The notes under the pieces were generated by a model. The model did not search any database. It worked only from the letters and a program-made list of their open reading frames with translations, and was not told where the DNA came from. A DNA stretch of 64,000 bases from an uncultured Poribacteria bacterium (lineage in GTDB: Bacteria; Poribacteria; WGA-4E; WGA-3G): contig OY282383.1 in NCBI GenBank assembly GCA_958295855.1, positions 3,762,481 through 3,826,480 on the forward strand, read 5' to 3'. Each line of letters opens with the position of its first letter. Positions within the stretch are counted from its first letter, which is position 1. Position numbers and translations under genes: made by a program. This document shows positions 25,980 through 35,070 of this stretch, piece after piece.

Positions 25980-27245
25980 GTGAATATTGATACATTAAAA
26001 GGAAAAACGGTTGGAGCCGCTGTTTCAGGCGGCTTAGATAGTTGCACCATCACCAAGTGGTTAGTTGATAACAGAGTCAAAGTCGTCTGCTTTACGGCGG
26101 ACCTCGGGCAGCCTGATGAACGGGACGTTTCCGAGATTCGGGAGCGGATGTTAGCATGTGGTGCCGAAGACGCTATTATTGTAGATGCCAAAGACGCTCT
26201 TGCAGCAGAAGGCATCCGCCTTATCCAGTGCCAAGCGATGTATGAGGGCGGCTATTGGAATACGACCGGCATCGCGCGACACGTCACGGTGAAATCAATC
26301 TTGCCAGAGATGGAAAAACTCGGCATTGCTATTTTGACGCACGGGGCAACGGGGCGCGGCAACGACCAGGTGCGGTTTCAACTCGCTACCAATATGCTCA
26401 ACCCGCACTTTGCTGTTTACGCGCCGTGGCGAGATGCTGAGTTCCTCAAAGTGTTCGGCGGCAGAAAAGAGATGATAGACTTCTGTCAAGGACATGGCTT
26501 ACCGATTACTGCCACACATGAAAAACCATATTCAACGGACGCGAATCTTTTGGGATTAACGCATGAAGCCGGACGACTTGAATCGCTGAAAACCCCGGCA
26601 GGGTTTATTACACCAGGCATGGGGGTGCATCCGAAAGACGCGCCTGACGAGGCAGAACACTTCACCGTTACCTTTGCGCGAGGAATGCCTGTTGAAGTCA
26701 ACGGAAGCCCTGTTACACCCCTTCAGAGCCTGCTAGAGGCGAACCGCATTGGCGGGAGAAACGGAGTCGGCATCGGCATTCACACCGTTGAAAATCGGTT
26801 TGTCGGGATTAAGAGCCGCGGCGTTTATGAATCTCCGGGGATGGAATTGCTAGGGAAGTGTTACGAATACCTACTCCAACTGATTTTAGATAGACGCGCA
26901 CGCCGGTACTTTGATAGTGTAGCCGCCACAATCGCTGAGCAGATTTATCAAGGCTACTGGTTTGATGCCGCCACGCAGGCGTTGCTGGCTTCAATTGAAC
27001 CACTCACCCGCTTGGCAAGTGGGACTATCACGGTCGCGCTCTACAAAGGGAATGTGGCGTTTTATGCAGCCGGCGGCGCACCGCATTCGCTCTACTCCGA
27101 AGCGACCGCGTCTATGGAGGCAATCGGTGACTTCGATCACGCGGATTCGGAGGGTTTTTTAGCGGTACTTGGCGTTGGTGCGCGGGCATCGGCAGTCGCT
27201 CAGCAAACACAAGGGGTCCATCTCCCGCACTCGCGTGGGGACTAA
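25980..27245 (+). CDS. argG: Argininosuccinate synthase
   Basis: 421 residues, normal length. PP-loop ATP site AVSGGLDS near residues 14-21. Further family motifs are YWNTTGIARH, LTHGATGRGNDQVRF (citrulline/aspartate/ATP contacts), EKPYSTDANLLG, GVHPKDAPDE and GVGIGIHTVENRFVGIKSRGV. It condenses citrulline and aspartate with ATP in arginine synthesis, in the cytoplasm. Start is GTG at 25980 with CGGAGA upstream. No other arg gene is near. The motif order resembles the longer argG type found in some bacteria. Confidence 0.95.
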   Translation: MNIDTLKGKTVGAAVSGGLDSCTITKWLVDNRVKVVCFTADLGQPDERDVSEIRERMLACGAEDAIIVDAKDALAAEGIRLIQCQAMYEGGYWNTTGIARHVTVKSILPEMEKLGIAILTHGATGRGNDQVRFQLATNMLNPHFAVYAPWRDAEFLKVFGGRKEMIDFCQGHGLPITATHEKPYSTDANLLGLTHEAGRLESLKTPAGFITPGMGVHPKDAPDEAEHFTVTFARGMPVEVNGSPVTPLQSLLEANRIGGRNGVGIGIHTVENRFVGIKSRGVYESPGMELLGKCYEYLLQLILDRRARRYFDSVAATIAEQIYQGYWFDAATQALLASIEPLTRLASGTITVALYKGNVAFYAAGGAPHSLYSEATASMEAIGDFDHADSEGFLAVLGVGARASAVAQQTQGVHLPHSRGD

Positions 27246-27362
27246 GAGGTTAGGGCCGATCTCCTCCCGCTTGTGGGATAAAGGGACTGGACATGTCTGC
27301 AACACCATTCCATTATCGGTGAAATGTTTCCCGGAGCTCACGTTGTAAATCGGGACAAGACG

Positions 27363-28838
27363 TTAAGGGGCTACTGCCCTCACACAACGAAAACCGAGGT
27401 GGCCGCTCGCCTCCGGCGGCGTAGATTGGAAACGATTGGCGACCCGCACGAAGCGTGCAGAATCGATCCAGGAGCCGCCCCGAACTACGCGAGTTGATTT
27501 AACACTCGTGTAGTTTTTTGTAAGCAAATCTAAATTCACCATTGTATTCACTCCAGAAATCGGATTACGAGGTACTGATTCATCCAGACACCACTCCCGT
27601 ACGTTACCAGCTATAGCATACAGACCATAACCATTCGCACCATAAGAAATGACGGATCTTGTACCGCCCATATTATTCACGGAGTTCGCATAGTTCGCAC
27701 ACGTGCTGTCAATCGTATTGCCCCACGGATACCTCATACTCACAAGTCCACCACACGCTGCTTTCTCCCACTCTGCCTCCGTCGGCAGACGTTTCCCTGC
27801 CCACTCGGCATAAGCCATCGCCGCATACCAACTCACATACACTACAGGATGGTTTGCCTTACCAATTGGATAGTTGTTACCATCCCAATGTTTTAGGTAA
27901 TTTCCATTGTGCAGTGCCTCTGGAATACGACCCTTTTGCCACTGCGGGTTCGCTAACACAAACTTCTTGAAGTCCAGATTCGTCACTTCAAGCATATCCA
28001 TGTAGAATGCATCTACGTGGATGGTTTGGATGGGCTGCTCATCAGCATCAGAATCCGGATCATTGCTACCCATCTGGAACCCACCCGCAGGAATGAGTAA
28101 CATTGTCCTACCATCTGGCTGTGTTGTTATGGGTTGTGTTGTTATGGTAGGTGCCTCGGTGAGAGGTAAGGCTTGAAACAAAGGTTTCGCGACTCCTGCC
28201 TTGGCAAGTAAATTTTTGAGATGGTTTGAGGGAATCGCGAAATTGAGGTTCTGTCCATCACGGACGCTCAAAACCGAAATGCCTATCACTTCGCCCTTTC
28301 GGTTGAGCACGGGACCTCCGCTACTTCCGGGCGAAACCGGTGCAGTTATTTGAATCAGTTTATCACCATCGAGCAGGCGGATGCTACTAATGATGCCATC
28401 CGAGAAAGTACCTTCCAAGCCGCGTGGGTTACCTACAACATAAACAGTCTCACCAACCTGCACCAAATCACTATTGCCGAGTAAAATAATCTCTGGGCCA
28501 AAAGTAGGCACCTTTAGGATTATCAAATCCCGCTGTTCGTCGATTGCTGTATAACCCTCAATGTTGAACTTTGCCTCTTTGCCAACTAGTTTTGCATAGC
28601 CTCTTGCAGCACCTTCTACAACGTGGAGATTTGTCGCAATCTGGCCGTCTCCTACGAAGAATCCGCTACCTAATGACAGCGGTTCACCGTTGGCATCTTC
28701 CATAACGAGGAGTACCGCAGAGCGGAACGCTTTTTGGGCGATCTGTTGCGGCGTTTGTGCGGTTGCCACGGTTACTGCACAGAACAAGAAAAATCCCAAG
28801 GGTACGAAGTAAGTAAATAATCTTTTCCCCTGTTTCAT
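27363..28838 (-). CDS. Secreted trypsin-like protease fused to an FGE-sulfatase domain
   Basis: 491 residues. The signal peptide is cleaved after ATAQ (~28). Residues ~30-215 are an HtrA-like serine protease with the triad His72 (TNLHVVEG), Asp104 (EQRDLIIL) and Ser173 (PGSSGGPV); no PDZ domain. After a TTQP-rich linker, residues ~245-490 form a SUMF1/FGE-like domain (IPAGGFQMGSNDPDSDADE, WAGKRLPTEAEWEKAACGG, GNVREWCLDE, RVVRGGSW, LGFRCVRAV). Exported. Start by AAGGAG five bases before the second ATG; 12 bases after the moxR stop, so one operon. Confidence 0.9.
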   Translation of the reverse strand: MKQGKRLFTYFVPLGFFLFCAVTVATAQTPQQIAQKAFRSAVLLVMEDANGEPLSLGSGFFVGDGQIATNLHVVEGAARGYAKLVGKEAKFNIEGYTAIDEQRDLIILKVPTFGPEIILLGNSDLVQVGETVYVVGNPRGLEGTFSDGIISSIRLLDGDKLIQITAPVSPGSSGGPVLNRKGEVIGISVLSVRDGQNLNFAIPSNHLKNLLAKAGVAKPLFQALPLTEAPTITTQPITTQPDGRTMLLIPAGGFQMGSNDPDSDADEQPIQTIHVDAFYMDMLEVTNLDFKKFVLANPQWQKGRIPEALHNGNYLKHWDGNNYPIGKANHPVVYVSWYAAMAYAEWAGKRLPTEAEWEKAACGGLVSMRYPWGNTIDSTCANYANSVNNMGGTRSVISYGANGYGLYAIAGNVREWCLDESVPRNPISGVNTMVNLDLLTKNYTSVKSTRVVRGGSWIDSARFVRVANRFQSTPPEASGHLGFRCVRAVAP

Positions 28839-28850
28839 CATGTCTCCTTT

Positions 28851-29843
28851 TCAAGGCACTTCAATCTTTGCAAACACTTGTGTAATAATGCTTTCAACAT
28901 CGCGTCCCTCTGCTTCGGCTTCATAGCTGATGATAATCCGATGCCTGAGCACATCCATGCTGACAGCATGGATATCTTCAGGTGTAACATAGCCGCGCTG
29001 GGAGAGAAACGCCCGAGCCCTTGCAGCAAGTGCAAGAAAAATGGTTGCGCGCGGCGATGCACCGTACTCGATCAGGGTGCTTAATTCGTCTAACTGATAT
29101 GCCTCTGGGTCGCGCGTTGCACACACCAGATCCACAATATAGTTCTCCAATTGTTCCGCCATATAGATGTTGCGCACTATCTCGCGGAATCGGATAATAT
29201 CTTCGGGGGAAATCACCTTCTGAATTGAGGGAATCTCTTCCCGGGTCATCCGCCGGAGGATTTGTAATTCCTCTGAATGCGAAGGATAGTGCACCTTGAC
29301 TTTTAGCATAAACCGATCGACTTGTGCTTCGGGAAGGGGATAGGTACCTTCATGCTCAATCGGATTTTGGGTTGCTAAAACGAGAAACGGATCGTCAAGT
29401 GGATAGGTGGTACCGCCAATCGTGACTTGCCGTTCCTGCATCGCTTCAAGGAGCGCGCTTTGCACTTTGGCAGGTGCACGATTGATCTCATCTGCAAGGA
29501 TGACGTTAGCGAAAATGGGTCCCTTTTTCGTGTAAAAATCGCCCTGCCCCTGGTCGTAAATCAGCGTGCCGACGACATCCGCTGGGAGCAGATCGGGCGT
29601 AAATTGGAGCCGATTGAAGGAGGCATCAACAGTTCGTGCTAGCGCGCTCACTGCGGTTGTCTTTGCCAGCCCAGGTACCCCCTCAAGCAGAATGTGGCCG
29701 TTGCAGAGCAACCCAATAATCAGCCCCTCTAATAACGCACGTTGCCCGACGATAACTTTCCCAGTCTCTGTGAGAATCTGTTGTATGAGCCCACTATCTG
29801 CTTGGATGCGGGTGTTCATTGCTTCTAAATCGTAGTTTTGCAT
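28851..29843 (-). CDS. MoxR-family AAA+ ATPase
   Basis: 330 residues. Walker A EGVPGLAKTT, Walker B VILADEINRAPAKVQSALLE, sensor VLATQNPIEHEGTYPLPEAQ, and the C-terminal lid with SPRATIFLALAARARA. These are chaperone-like ATPases that usually act on VWA-domain partners; a VWA protein is encoded at 36390-38750, though not adjacent. The frame runs to 29903, but family homology starts at about 29843 (MQNYDLEAM) or the next ATG, 29819; ribosome sites are weak for both. Confidence 0.9.
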   Translation of the reverse strand: MQNYDLEAMNTRIQADSGLIQQILTETGKVIVGQRALLEGLIIGLLCNGHILLEGVPGLAKTTAVSALARTVDASFNRLQFTPDLLPADVVGTLIYDQGQGDFYTKKGPIFANVILADEINRAPAKVQSALLEAMQERQVTIGGTTYPLDDPFLVLATQNPIEHEGTYPLPEAQVDRFMLKVKVHYPSHSEELQILRRMTREEIPSIQKVISPEDIIRFREIVRNIYMAEQLENYIVDLVCATRDPEAYQLDELSTLIEYGASPRATIFLALAARARAFLSQRGYVTPEDIHAVSMDVLRHRIIISYEAEAEGRDVESIITQVFAKIEVP

Positions 29844-29936
29844 GTGTCTGAATTGTGGATTTGCAGAAAAAGATTGGAAGATTAGGAAAGCAGAAACTCC
29901 CATCTTTCCATCCTGCTCCGCTACCTTGGTTAGATT

Positions 29937-31343
29937 TTAGGTGAAAAAAGGTGCTGTTTCACCTTCTTGGAAGGACTGCTCAAGCCATGGATCTGCAGTT
30001 TTCTGGCGGAATTCAATAACCTTTCGGCGCATTTCGTTGGCTATGTCCTGTAACTCTGGCACGTCAATGAGATTTTGAGCCTCCGCCGGGTCGTTCTGCA
30101 TATCAAACAACACCTCACGGCTTTGTTGCAGAAAACCGGTCCGCTGTCGCTCACCGAGTTGCTGGACGTTGTCGTTTCGCACGGCTGTCCATGAAATGGA
30201 ACGAAACAGGTCACTGGGAAGCGGTGTTTCAAGTTGATACGCCAGATTGCGGACGTACTTATACCTTCTGCCACGTAACACGCGATACGGATAGTAGTTG
30301 GTCACCTCGTGGAAGCAGTGGGAGAAGTAGGTTTCCTCCCATTCTCCATTGCCAGGGTGCGGGCTGTCATCTTCAAGGATCGAAAGCAGTGACCGGCCGG
30401 GGAGTGCATCTGTGCCATCAGGGTGGGAAACACCACACCAGTCTAGCATGGTTGGGCAGAAATCAACCCAGTTGACAAGTGCTTGATTGTGAATCTCGTG
30501 CCGTTGTTGCATGTCACTTTTTCCTGTAGCGCGAGGTCCCTGTGCTTCATCACGGTTCGTTGGCCTAGCGATAATCAACGGGCAGTGGTGCCCGCTGTCA
30601 AAGCTAGATGCCTTTGCGCCCGGAAATGGCATCGCGTGATCGGTTGTGACAAAGACGAGCGTTTCGTCTGCGCGTCCGGAAGCGTCAAGCGCGTCCAAAA
30701 CCGCACCCACGACAGCATCCCATCGTGAGACACTCTCGTAATAGTCCGCGAGGTCTTCGCGCACGGCCGGGACATCCGGCAAGAAATTCGGGACAATTAC
30801 CTCATCAGGCGTGTAGGCACCCGGTTCTATGCCAGCATGCGTCCGGTCATTTCCGAAACCTTTTCCTGCACGATGTGGGTAGTTACTCCCGATATGTAGG
30901 TAGAACGGTTTATCGCTGTTTTGGTTGAGAAAATAGTGAACCTTCTCTGCCATGTCAATTGGACTTCGCGCATCAACCTTCGGTTCAAAATCGAACGGAT
31001 ATACGCTCGCGGGCTCCACGTGCTTCTTTCCGATGCACGCCGTTGCAAAGCCGTGTGCTCTGAGAATCTTTGGCACGGATTGCATGTGTTCGTGCGTCCG
31101 GAATCCGTGAATCCCGTGGCAGTGCCCATATTGCCCGTGCGTGTGGCTATGCTGCCCTGTGAGGATGCAGGCGCGACTTACTGCGCACGAGGGACTTGTA
31201 CAGAAGGCGTAGTCAAACACGACACCGCGCGTCGCAAAGGCATCAATGTTGGGGGTTCGGATAACCTCATTGCCGTAACACCTTGCGATGCGGCTCCAAT
31301 CGTCCGCAATAACGAACATAACGCTTTTGTAGGAATTGTTCAT
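29937..31343 (-). CDS. Sulfatase (alkaline-phosphatase superfamily) with variant CAVSR motif
   Basis: 468 residues. Metal-binding VIADDWS at the N-terminus, the modification site at TSPSCAVSRACILTGQ (Cys53-Arg57), a GKKHVEP lysine/histidine region, and TTDHAMPFPG (Asp/His). It resembles heparan-N-sulfatase-type enzymes acting on sulfated sugars. The usual consensus is C-x-P/A-x-R; here the third position is Val. Formylglycine conversion of Cys53 would be required; FGE-like domains occur in neighbouring genes. No clear signal peptide. Start by AGGAG four bases before the ATG. Confidence 0.88.
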   Translation of the reverse strand: MNNSYKSVMFVIADDWSRIARCYGNEVIRTPNIDAFATRGVVFDYAFCTSPSCAVSRACILTGQHSHTHGQYGHCHGIHGFRTHEHMQSVPKILRAHGFATACIGKKHVEPASVYPFDFEPKVDARSPIDMAEKVHYFLNQNSDKPFYLHIGSNYPHRAGKGFGNDRTHAGIEPGAYTPDEVIVPNFLPDVPAVREDLADYYESVSRWDAVVGAVLDALDASGRADETLVFVTTDHAMPFPGAKASSFDSGHHCPLIIARPTNRDEAQGPRATGKSDMQQRHEIHNQALVNWVDFCPTMLDWCGVSHPDGTDALPGRSLLSILEDDSPHPGNGEWEETYFSHCFHEVTNYYPYRVLRGRRYKYVRNLAYQLETPLPSDLFRSISWTAVRNDNVQQLGERQRTGFLQQSREVLFDMQNDPAEAQNLIDVPELQDIANEMRRKVIEFRQKTADPWLEQSFQEGETAPFFT

Positions 31344-31376
31344 GATTCTCCTAGATAAATCCACAACGCGGATACT

Positions 31377-31490
31377 TGAAGGCTGAAAGGAGGAAAGGCA
31401 GGGCCTCTAGGCTTCCAATCGACTGGAAGGAAGCGAGGGATGGAAGGATGGGGCTCTTCCTCGAGGCTGCCGCACTTTCAAGATTCCAAA
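31377..31490. repeat. GGAAG-rich dispersed repeat
   Basis: Purine-rich block with repeated GGAAGG and the complementary CTTCC. Similar blocks occur at ~29857-29920 and ~52786-52870, all in short gaps between genes. No function visible. Confidence 0.4.
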
Positions 31491-31566
31491 CGCGCCAACA
31501 TTTGTTTAAAAGAAAGGCGGTAGGTATCGCGTACAAACACTTACTGCCTTGGTTATGACGAGCGCG

Positions 31567-32085
31567 TCATGCGTCTTCGCTATTGAGATTTTCGTCTGCC
31601 CACTCGTCTTCGTTATACGGATAGCCGTGTTTCTCACAGAACTGCTTGAAGCGCGCGCGCTCTTGCTGTTTCGTTTCCGCCACAGCTTCCGCCACAGCTT
31701 TCGGCACAGCTTCCGCCACAGCTTTCGGCACAGCTTCCGCTAAAGCTTTCGCTACAGCTTGCTGCGTCGCTTTCTCGATGATCTCTGGCATCTTCTTTCT
31801 CAATTCCCAATACATAATCATCCTCCTCATGTGCGGGAGTATCATAAAAAATACGGCTTCAACAAACCCAAATCTAGCCAATGAGGAAAGCGTCGACCTG
31901 ACTGCAACAATTTTAGGTTGATCCACAAGAAACTCCCAAGTTGTGAGAACTACTGCTGCTATAGAAAAGATAATTCCGTATAGAAGGAGCAATATGTTAT
32001 ATTTTTTACGCGGGATCAACATCCCAAGCACGGACACCGTATCGTCTTCCCCGATAAAATTGGAAAGCCAGTCTTTATCATTCAA
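31567..32085 (-). CDS. Membrane protein with alanine-rich octapeptide repeat
   Basis: 172 residues. Two membrane segments (~30-50 and ~70-85), then a helical region with tandem AVPKAVAE-like octapeptides (24-base DNA repeat), ending in an acidic tail. Same architecture as the protein at 24980-25465 but without obvious sequence identity. Family not recognised. The DNA repeat makes length variation likely. Confidence 0.6.
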   Translation of the reverse strand: MNDKDWLSNFIGEDDTVSVLGMLIPRKKYNILLLLYGIIFSIAAVVLTTWEFLVDQPKIVAVRSTLSSLARFGFVEAVFFMILPHMRRMIMYWELRKKMPEIIEKATQQAVAKALAEAVPKAVAEAVPKAVAEAVAETKQQERARFKQFCEKHGYPYNEDEWADENLNSEDA

Positions 32086-32326
32086 AATATTCTCCTGTTT
32101 CCGCCTGCTTCGCTTCAGTATACATCTTTACGTAATGGAAGTTCCTCGGATCTCGGCTAATTTTGCATAAAAACTATTGTAACATCTCATGCTAAGTTTG
32201 TCAAGGGAAAATCATGAGCACCTGGTGACGTTTCGCTTTCTACTGTTTGTAGTCTCGATTTTCTGATGGGGTCTTTTTTAGGTGGGAACGAGGAAATGGT
32301 TGCGATTCTTCCGAAAGAAGGAAGGA

Positions 32327-32351
32327 TAGGCGCGCGGACAAAGCGCGCCTA
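32327..32351. repeat. Hairpin TAGGCGCGC...GCGCGCCTA
   Basis: Nine-bp perfect stem with a seven-base loop, 24 bases past the stop of the WD40 gene (minus strand). Position suits a transcription end, but there is no T-run; the GTAGGC edges also match the dispersed short repeats. Confidence 0.5.
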
Positions 32352-32374
32352 CCAGAGTAGACAATGTGAAAAAT

Positions 32375-34342
32375 TTACTTTCGAATCACCATCTTCCGCG
32401 TTGCTGTGAAATCACCCGCAGACAGCGTATAGAAATAGACACCGCTCGCAACGGGTTCCCCCTGTGCATTTCTGCCATCCCAATAGGCGGCACGGCTCCG
32501 GCTCTGATAGATGCCTACAGATTGATGCCCCACCGCCAAGGTGCGCACCACTGCCCCGTTTGCCGCATAGATTGTCAGCGTGACGGACGCAGGCGTAGCC
32601 AACTGATACGGTATCCACGTCTCCGGGTTAAACGGATTTGGATAGTTCGGTAAGAGGGCGGTCGCCTTCGGCGTTAACGCCGCCAAGAGGTTTTCAAGGA
32701 ACAGAATGCCCTGTTGCGACACCGCATCCGTGAGGTTTAAGTGCCGCGCTTGCGTGAGCCACTGCTGCACCTCGGCTCTTGTAGGAGTGCCCTCCAGGTC
32801 GCGATACGCCGCAGGCGCAGCCGCCGCCTTCCCTATCGCACCAGCAACCTTGACGAGATCCACAACATTAACAACCCCATCCGCGTTGACATCTATTTTA
32901 CCTTCTGCGCTTTGCCCAAAACGGGAGGCGACCCACACCAGATCCTGGATATTCACAACGCCATCCTGGTTGACATCCTCACGTAGAGGGGATTCAACCA
33001 CCAGCCCATCCAAAGCGAAGTTTAGCAGACGTTCTCCATCACCGTCAGTAAGGATTACGTCGTATAGACTAAGGATTGATGCTTTGATATCAAGCACTTC
33101 AAACGTGAGGGTTGCGAGCGTACCCTCACCGTTGCTGACACCGACAAGCGAGGCTGCGCCAAGCGTCACGTGATTTTCATCTACAACCGGTGGCACAAAA
33201 AACGCGCCCGCTGGCAGATAATCACCGTTGTCACTCTCAACATAGCGGAGAGCGGTGGTATTAAACCCTACGGTGACCTGATATCCACCGACGCTTTCCC
33301 CGTTAACAATGCTGACGTTAACGATTAACTGTCCGCCGATAGCCGGAGACTCCACAGGGGAGGGAGTAATGCGAACACGGGTGTCGGGCAACTCCCACAA
33401 CCGCACCGTGCCGTCGCGACTCACAGTTGCGAGTGTGGTGCCATCGGGAGAATACGCTACACTGGTGACAGAGTTCCCATGCCCTGTGAGCGTGGCTTTG
33501 TGGGTACCACTCACAGCATCCCACAACCACACCGTGCCGTCCCTACCCCCCGCTGTTGCGAGTGTGGCGCCATCGGGAGAATACGCTACACTGTAGACAT
33601 AGCCCGTATGCCCTGTGAGCGTGGCCTTGGGGGTACCACTCACTGCATCCCACAACCGCACCGTGCCGTCGCGACTCCCAGTTGCGAGTGTGGCACCATC
33701 GGGCGAATACGCTACACTTGTGACAGAGTTCCCATGCCCTGTGAGCGTGGCTTTGGGAGCACCACTCACAGCATCCCACAACCGCACCGTGTGGTCCCCA
33801 CTCCTAGTTGCGAGTGTGGCACCATCGGGCGAATACGCTACACTGCGGACAGCGTCCGTATGCCCTGTGAGCGTGGCTTTGGGAGCACCACTCACAGCAT
33901 CCCACAAACGCACCGTGCTGTCATCACTCCCACTGGCGAGTGTGGTGCCATCCGGCGAATACGCTACACTGTTGACATAGCCTGTATGCCCTGTGAGCGT
34001 GGCTTTGGGGGCACCACTCACAGCATCCCGCAACCACACCGTGCTGTCGCGACTCCCAGTTGCGAGTGTGGCACCATCGGGGGAATACGCTACACTTGTG
34101 ACAGCACCCGTATGCCCTGTGAGCGTGGCTTTGGGGGCACCACTCACAGCATCCCACAACTGCACCGTGCCATCAGAACTCCCACCGGCAAGTGTGGTGC
34201 CATCCGGTGAATACGCAACACTTATGACAGAGTCCCTATGCCCTGTGAGCAAGGTGTGGGAAAAATCTTGGGCGAAGACGTTTGGTAGAAAAAAGGTTGA
34301 AAACGTGAGTAACGTCACAATGAGAAAGCGTGTTGTTTTCAT
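32375..34342 (-). CDS. Secreted WD40 propeller with cohesin-like, dockerin and C-terminal sorting-type domains
   Basis: 655 residues. Signal peptide (cut near VFAQ), then seven WD40 repeats of ~42 residues (TLTGHTGAVTSVAYSPDG... pattern), one complete propeller. A cohesin-like beta-sandwich follows (~330-460), then a dockerin with two calcium loops (DVNQDGVVNIQDLVW and DVNADGVVNVVDLVK). The C-terminus, with NYPNPFNPETWIPYQL and WDGRNAQGEPVASGVYFY, resembles FlgD-like/type-IX-secretion tails. Presumably an extracellular or surface scaffold protein. The WD repeats are nearly identical in DNA. Confidence 0.9.
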   Translation of the reverse strand: MKTTRFLIVTLLTFSTFFLPNVFAQDFSHTLLTGHRDSVISVAYSPDGTTLAGGSSDGTVQLWDAVSGAPKATLTGHTGAVTSVAYSPDGATLATGSRDSTVWLRDAVSGAPKATLTGHTGYVNSVAYSPDGTTLASGSDDSTVRLWDAVSGAPKATLTGHTDAVRSVAYSPDGATLATRSGDHTVRLWDAVSGAPKATLTGHGNSVTSVAYSPDGATLATGSRDGTVRLWDAVSGTPKATLTGHTGYVYSVAYSPDGATLATAGGRDGTVWLWDAVSGTHKATLTGHGNSVTSVAYSPDGTTLATVSRDGTVRLWELPDTRVRITPSPVESPAIGGQLIVNVSIVNGESVGGYQVTVGFNTTALRYVESDNGDYLPAGAFFVPPVVDENHVTLGAASLVGVSNGEGTLATLTFEVLDIKASILSLYDVILTDGDGERLLNFALDGLVVESPLREDVNQDGVVNIQDLVWVASRFGQSAEGKIDVNADGVVNVVDLVKVAGAIGKAAAAPAAYRDLEGTPTRAEVQQWLTQARHLNLTDAVSQQGILFLENLLAALTPKATALLPNYPNPFNPETWIPYQLATPASVTLTIYAANGAVVRTLAVGHQSVGIYQSRSRAAYWDGRNAQGEPVASGVYFYTLSAGDFTATRKMVIRK

Positions 34343-34467
34343 TACGTTCAGGATCCTTTTTGAAAATGTAAAGCAAAGCCACATTTTGCCGCGCGTCGGC
34401 AAAATTGCGTTTGCACGTTGTGCTAATTTTAGACGCTCTTAATTAGACTACACGTCATCTTCCTCGA

Positions 34468-34929
34468 AAGTCAAATTTTGCTGCGAAAGAACTTCACGTG
34501 TTTTTGATGAGAGCGCAAAATGTGTTGCAGGTCATGTTTCTTCTTAAAAAACAAGCGATGGCTAACAAGCTCAACCCAAAACACTCTTAACCAATGCCGC
34601 TAGCGCGATTGCTGTCGGCGTAATCCACGCGGCATGCTTCCAGAAGCGCGTGGAGAAGGCACGCTCACCGCGCAAAAACGCAATATCGCTACGCAAGCCG
34701 GCGATTTCTTCCATCACCCTGTCAAACTTATCTTCCAAGCGACCCTGGCGTGTTTCCATGCCATCCAGCCGCTTGTCCTGCGCATCAAAACGCGCGTCTA
34801 TCCGTTTGTCCTGTGCATCAAAACGCGCATCCATCTGCTTGCCTTGCGCGTCTATCCGTTTGTCCTGCGCATCAAAACGCGCGAGGATAAATTCTTTCAA
34901 TTCTTGGACTGTCATGTTTTTTCTCCTCA
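34468..34929. repeat. Direct duplication, left copy
   Basis: Nearly identical to 35577-36073, including ~100 bases 3' of the gene and the ribosome site. The copies differ mainly in the number of coding repeats. They flank the aspartic-protease gene. Confidence 0.85.
34571..34915 (-). CDS. Coiled-coil protein with C-terminal membrane anchor, copy 1
   Basis: 114 residues. MTVQELKEFILA, then several FDAQDKRIDA-type units forming a coiled coil, a conserved stretch (ETRQGRLEDKFDRVMEEIAG), and one C-terminal membrane helix (AWITPTAIALAALV). GAGGAG seven bases before the ATG at 34915 sets the start; the longer frame runs through an upstream repeat. The layout recalls Borrelia Bdr proteins, by analogy only. 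Near-identical copy at 35682-36059. Confidence 0.7.
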   Translation of the reverse strand: MTVQELKEFILARFDAQDKRIDAQGKQMDARFDAQDKRIDARFDAQDKRLDGMETRQGRLEDKFDRVMEEIAGLRSDIAFLRGERAFSTRFWKHAAWITPTAIALAALVKSVLG

Positions 34930-34942
34930 GACAGAGTTTCGG

Positions 34943-35032
34943 TTTTTCGTTATTCCTTGCGGAGTAATCAGGAAGTTTAACCACTATTGAAAATAGTGGC
35001 AACCTTTCTGTAGATGTCGTCAGAGGTTTTAA
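34943..35032 (-). repeat. Dispersed element C, copy 2, with palindrome B inside
   Basis: Reverse orientation. Ends match those of 24777-24852 and 55834-55909, but the middle is replaced by a segment holding CCACTATTGAAAATAGTGG (34981-34999). It separates the coiled-coil gene from the aspartic-protease gene. Confidence 0.75.
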
Positions 35033-35070
35033 GGCGCGAGTGACGCTTCCTGTTTCCCCTAGCGCGCCTG

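Noticed and set aside
33479..34210. Long open frame on the plus strand across the WD40 region
   Set aside because: It is antisense to seven near-identical repeats and simply repeats a PCERGFGSTTHSIPQ pattern; a shadow of the WD40 gene.
33309..34442. Transposase or phage genes in the repeat-rich stretches
   Set aside because: Checked all open frames in the window; none shows transposase, integrase or phage structural motifs.
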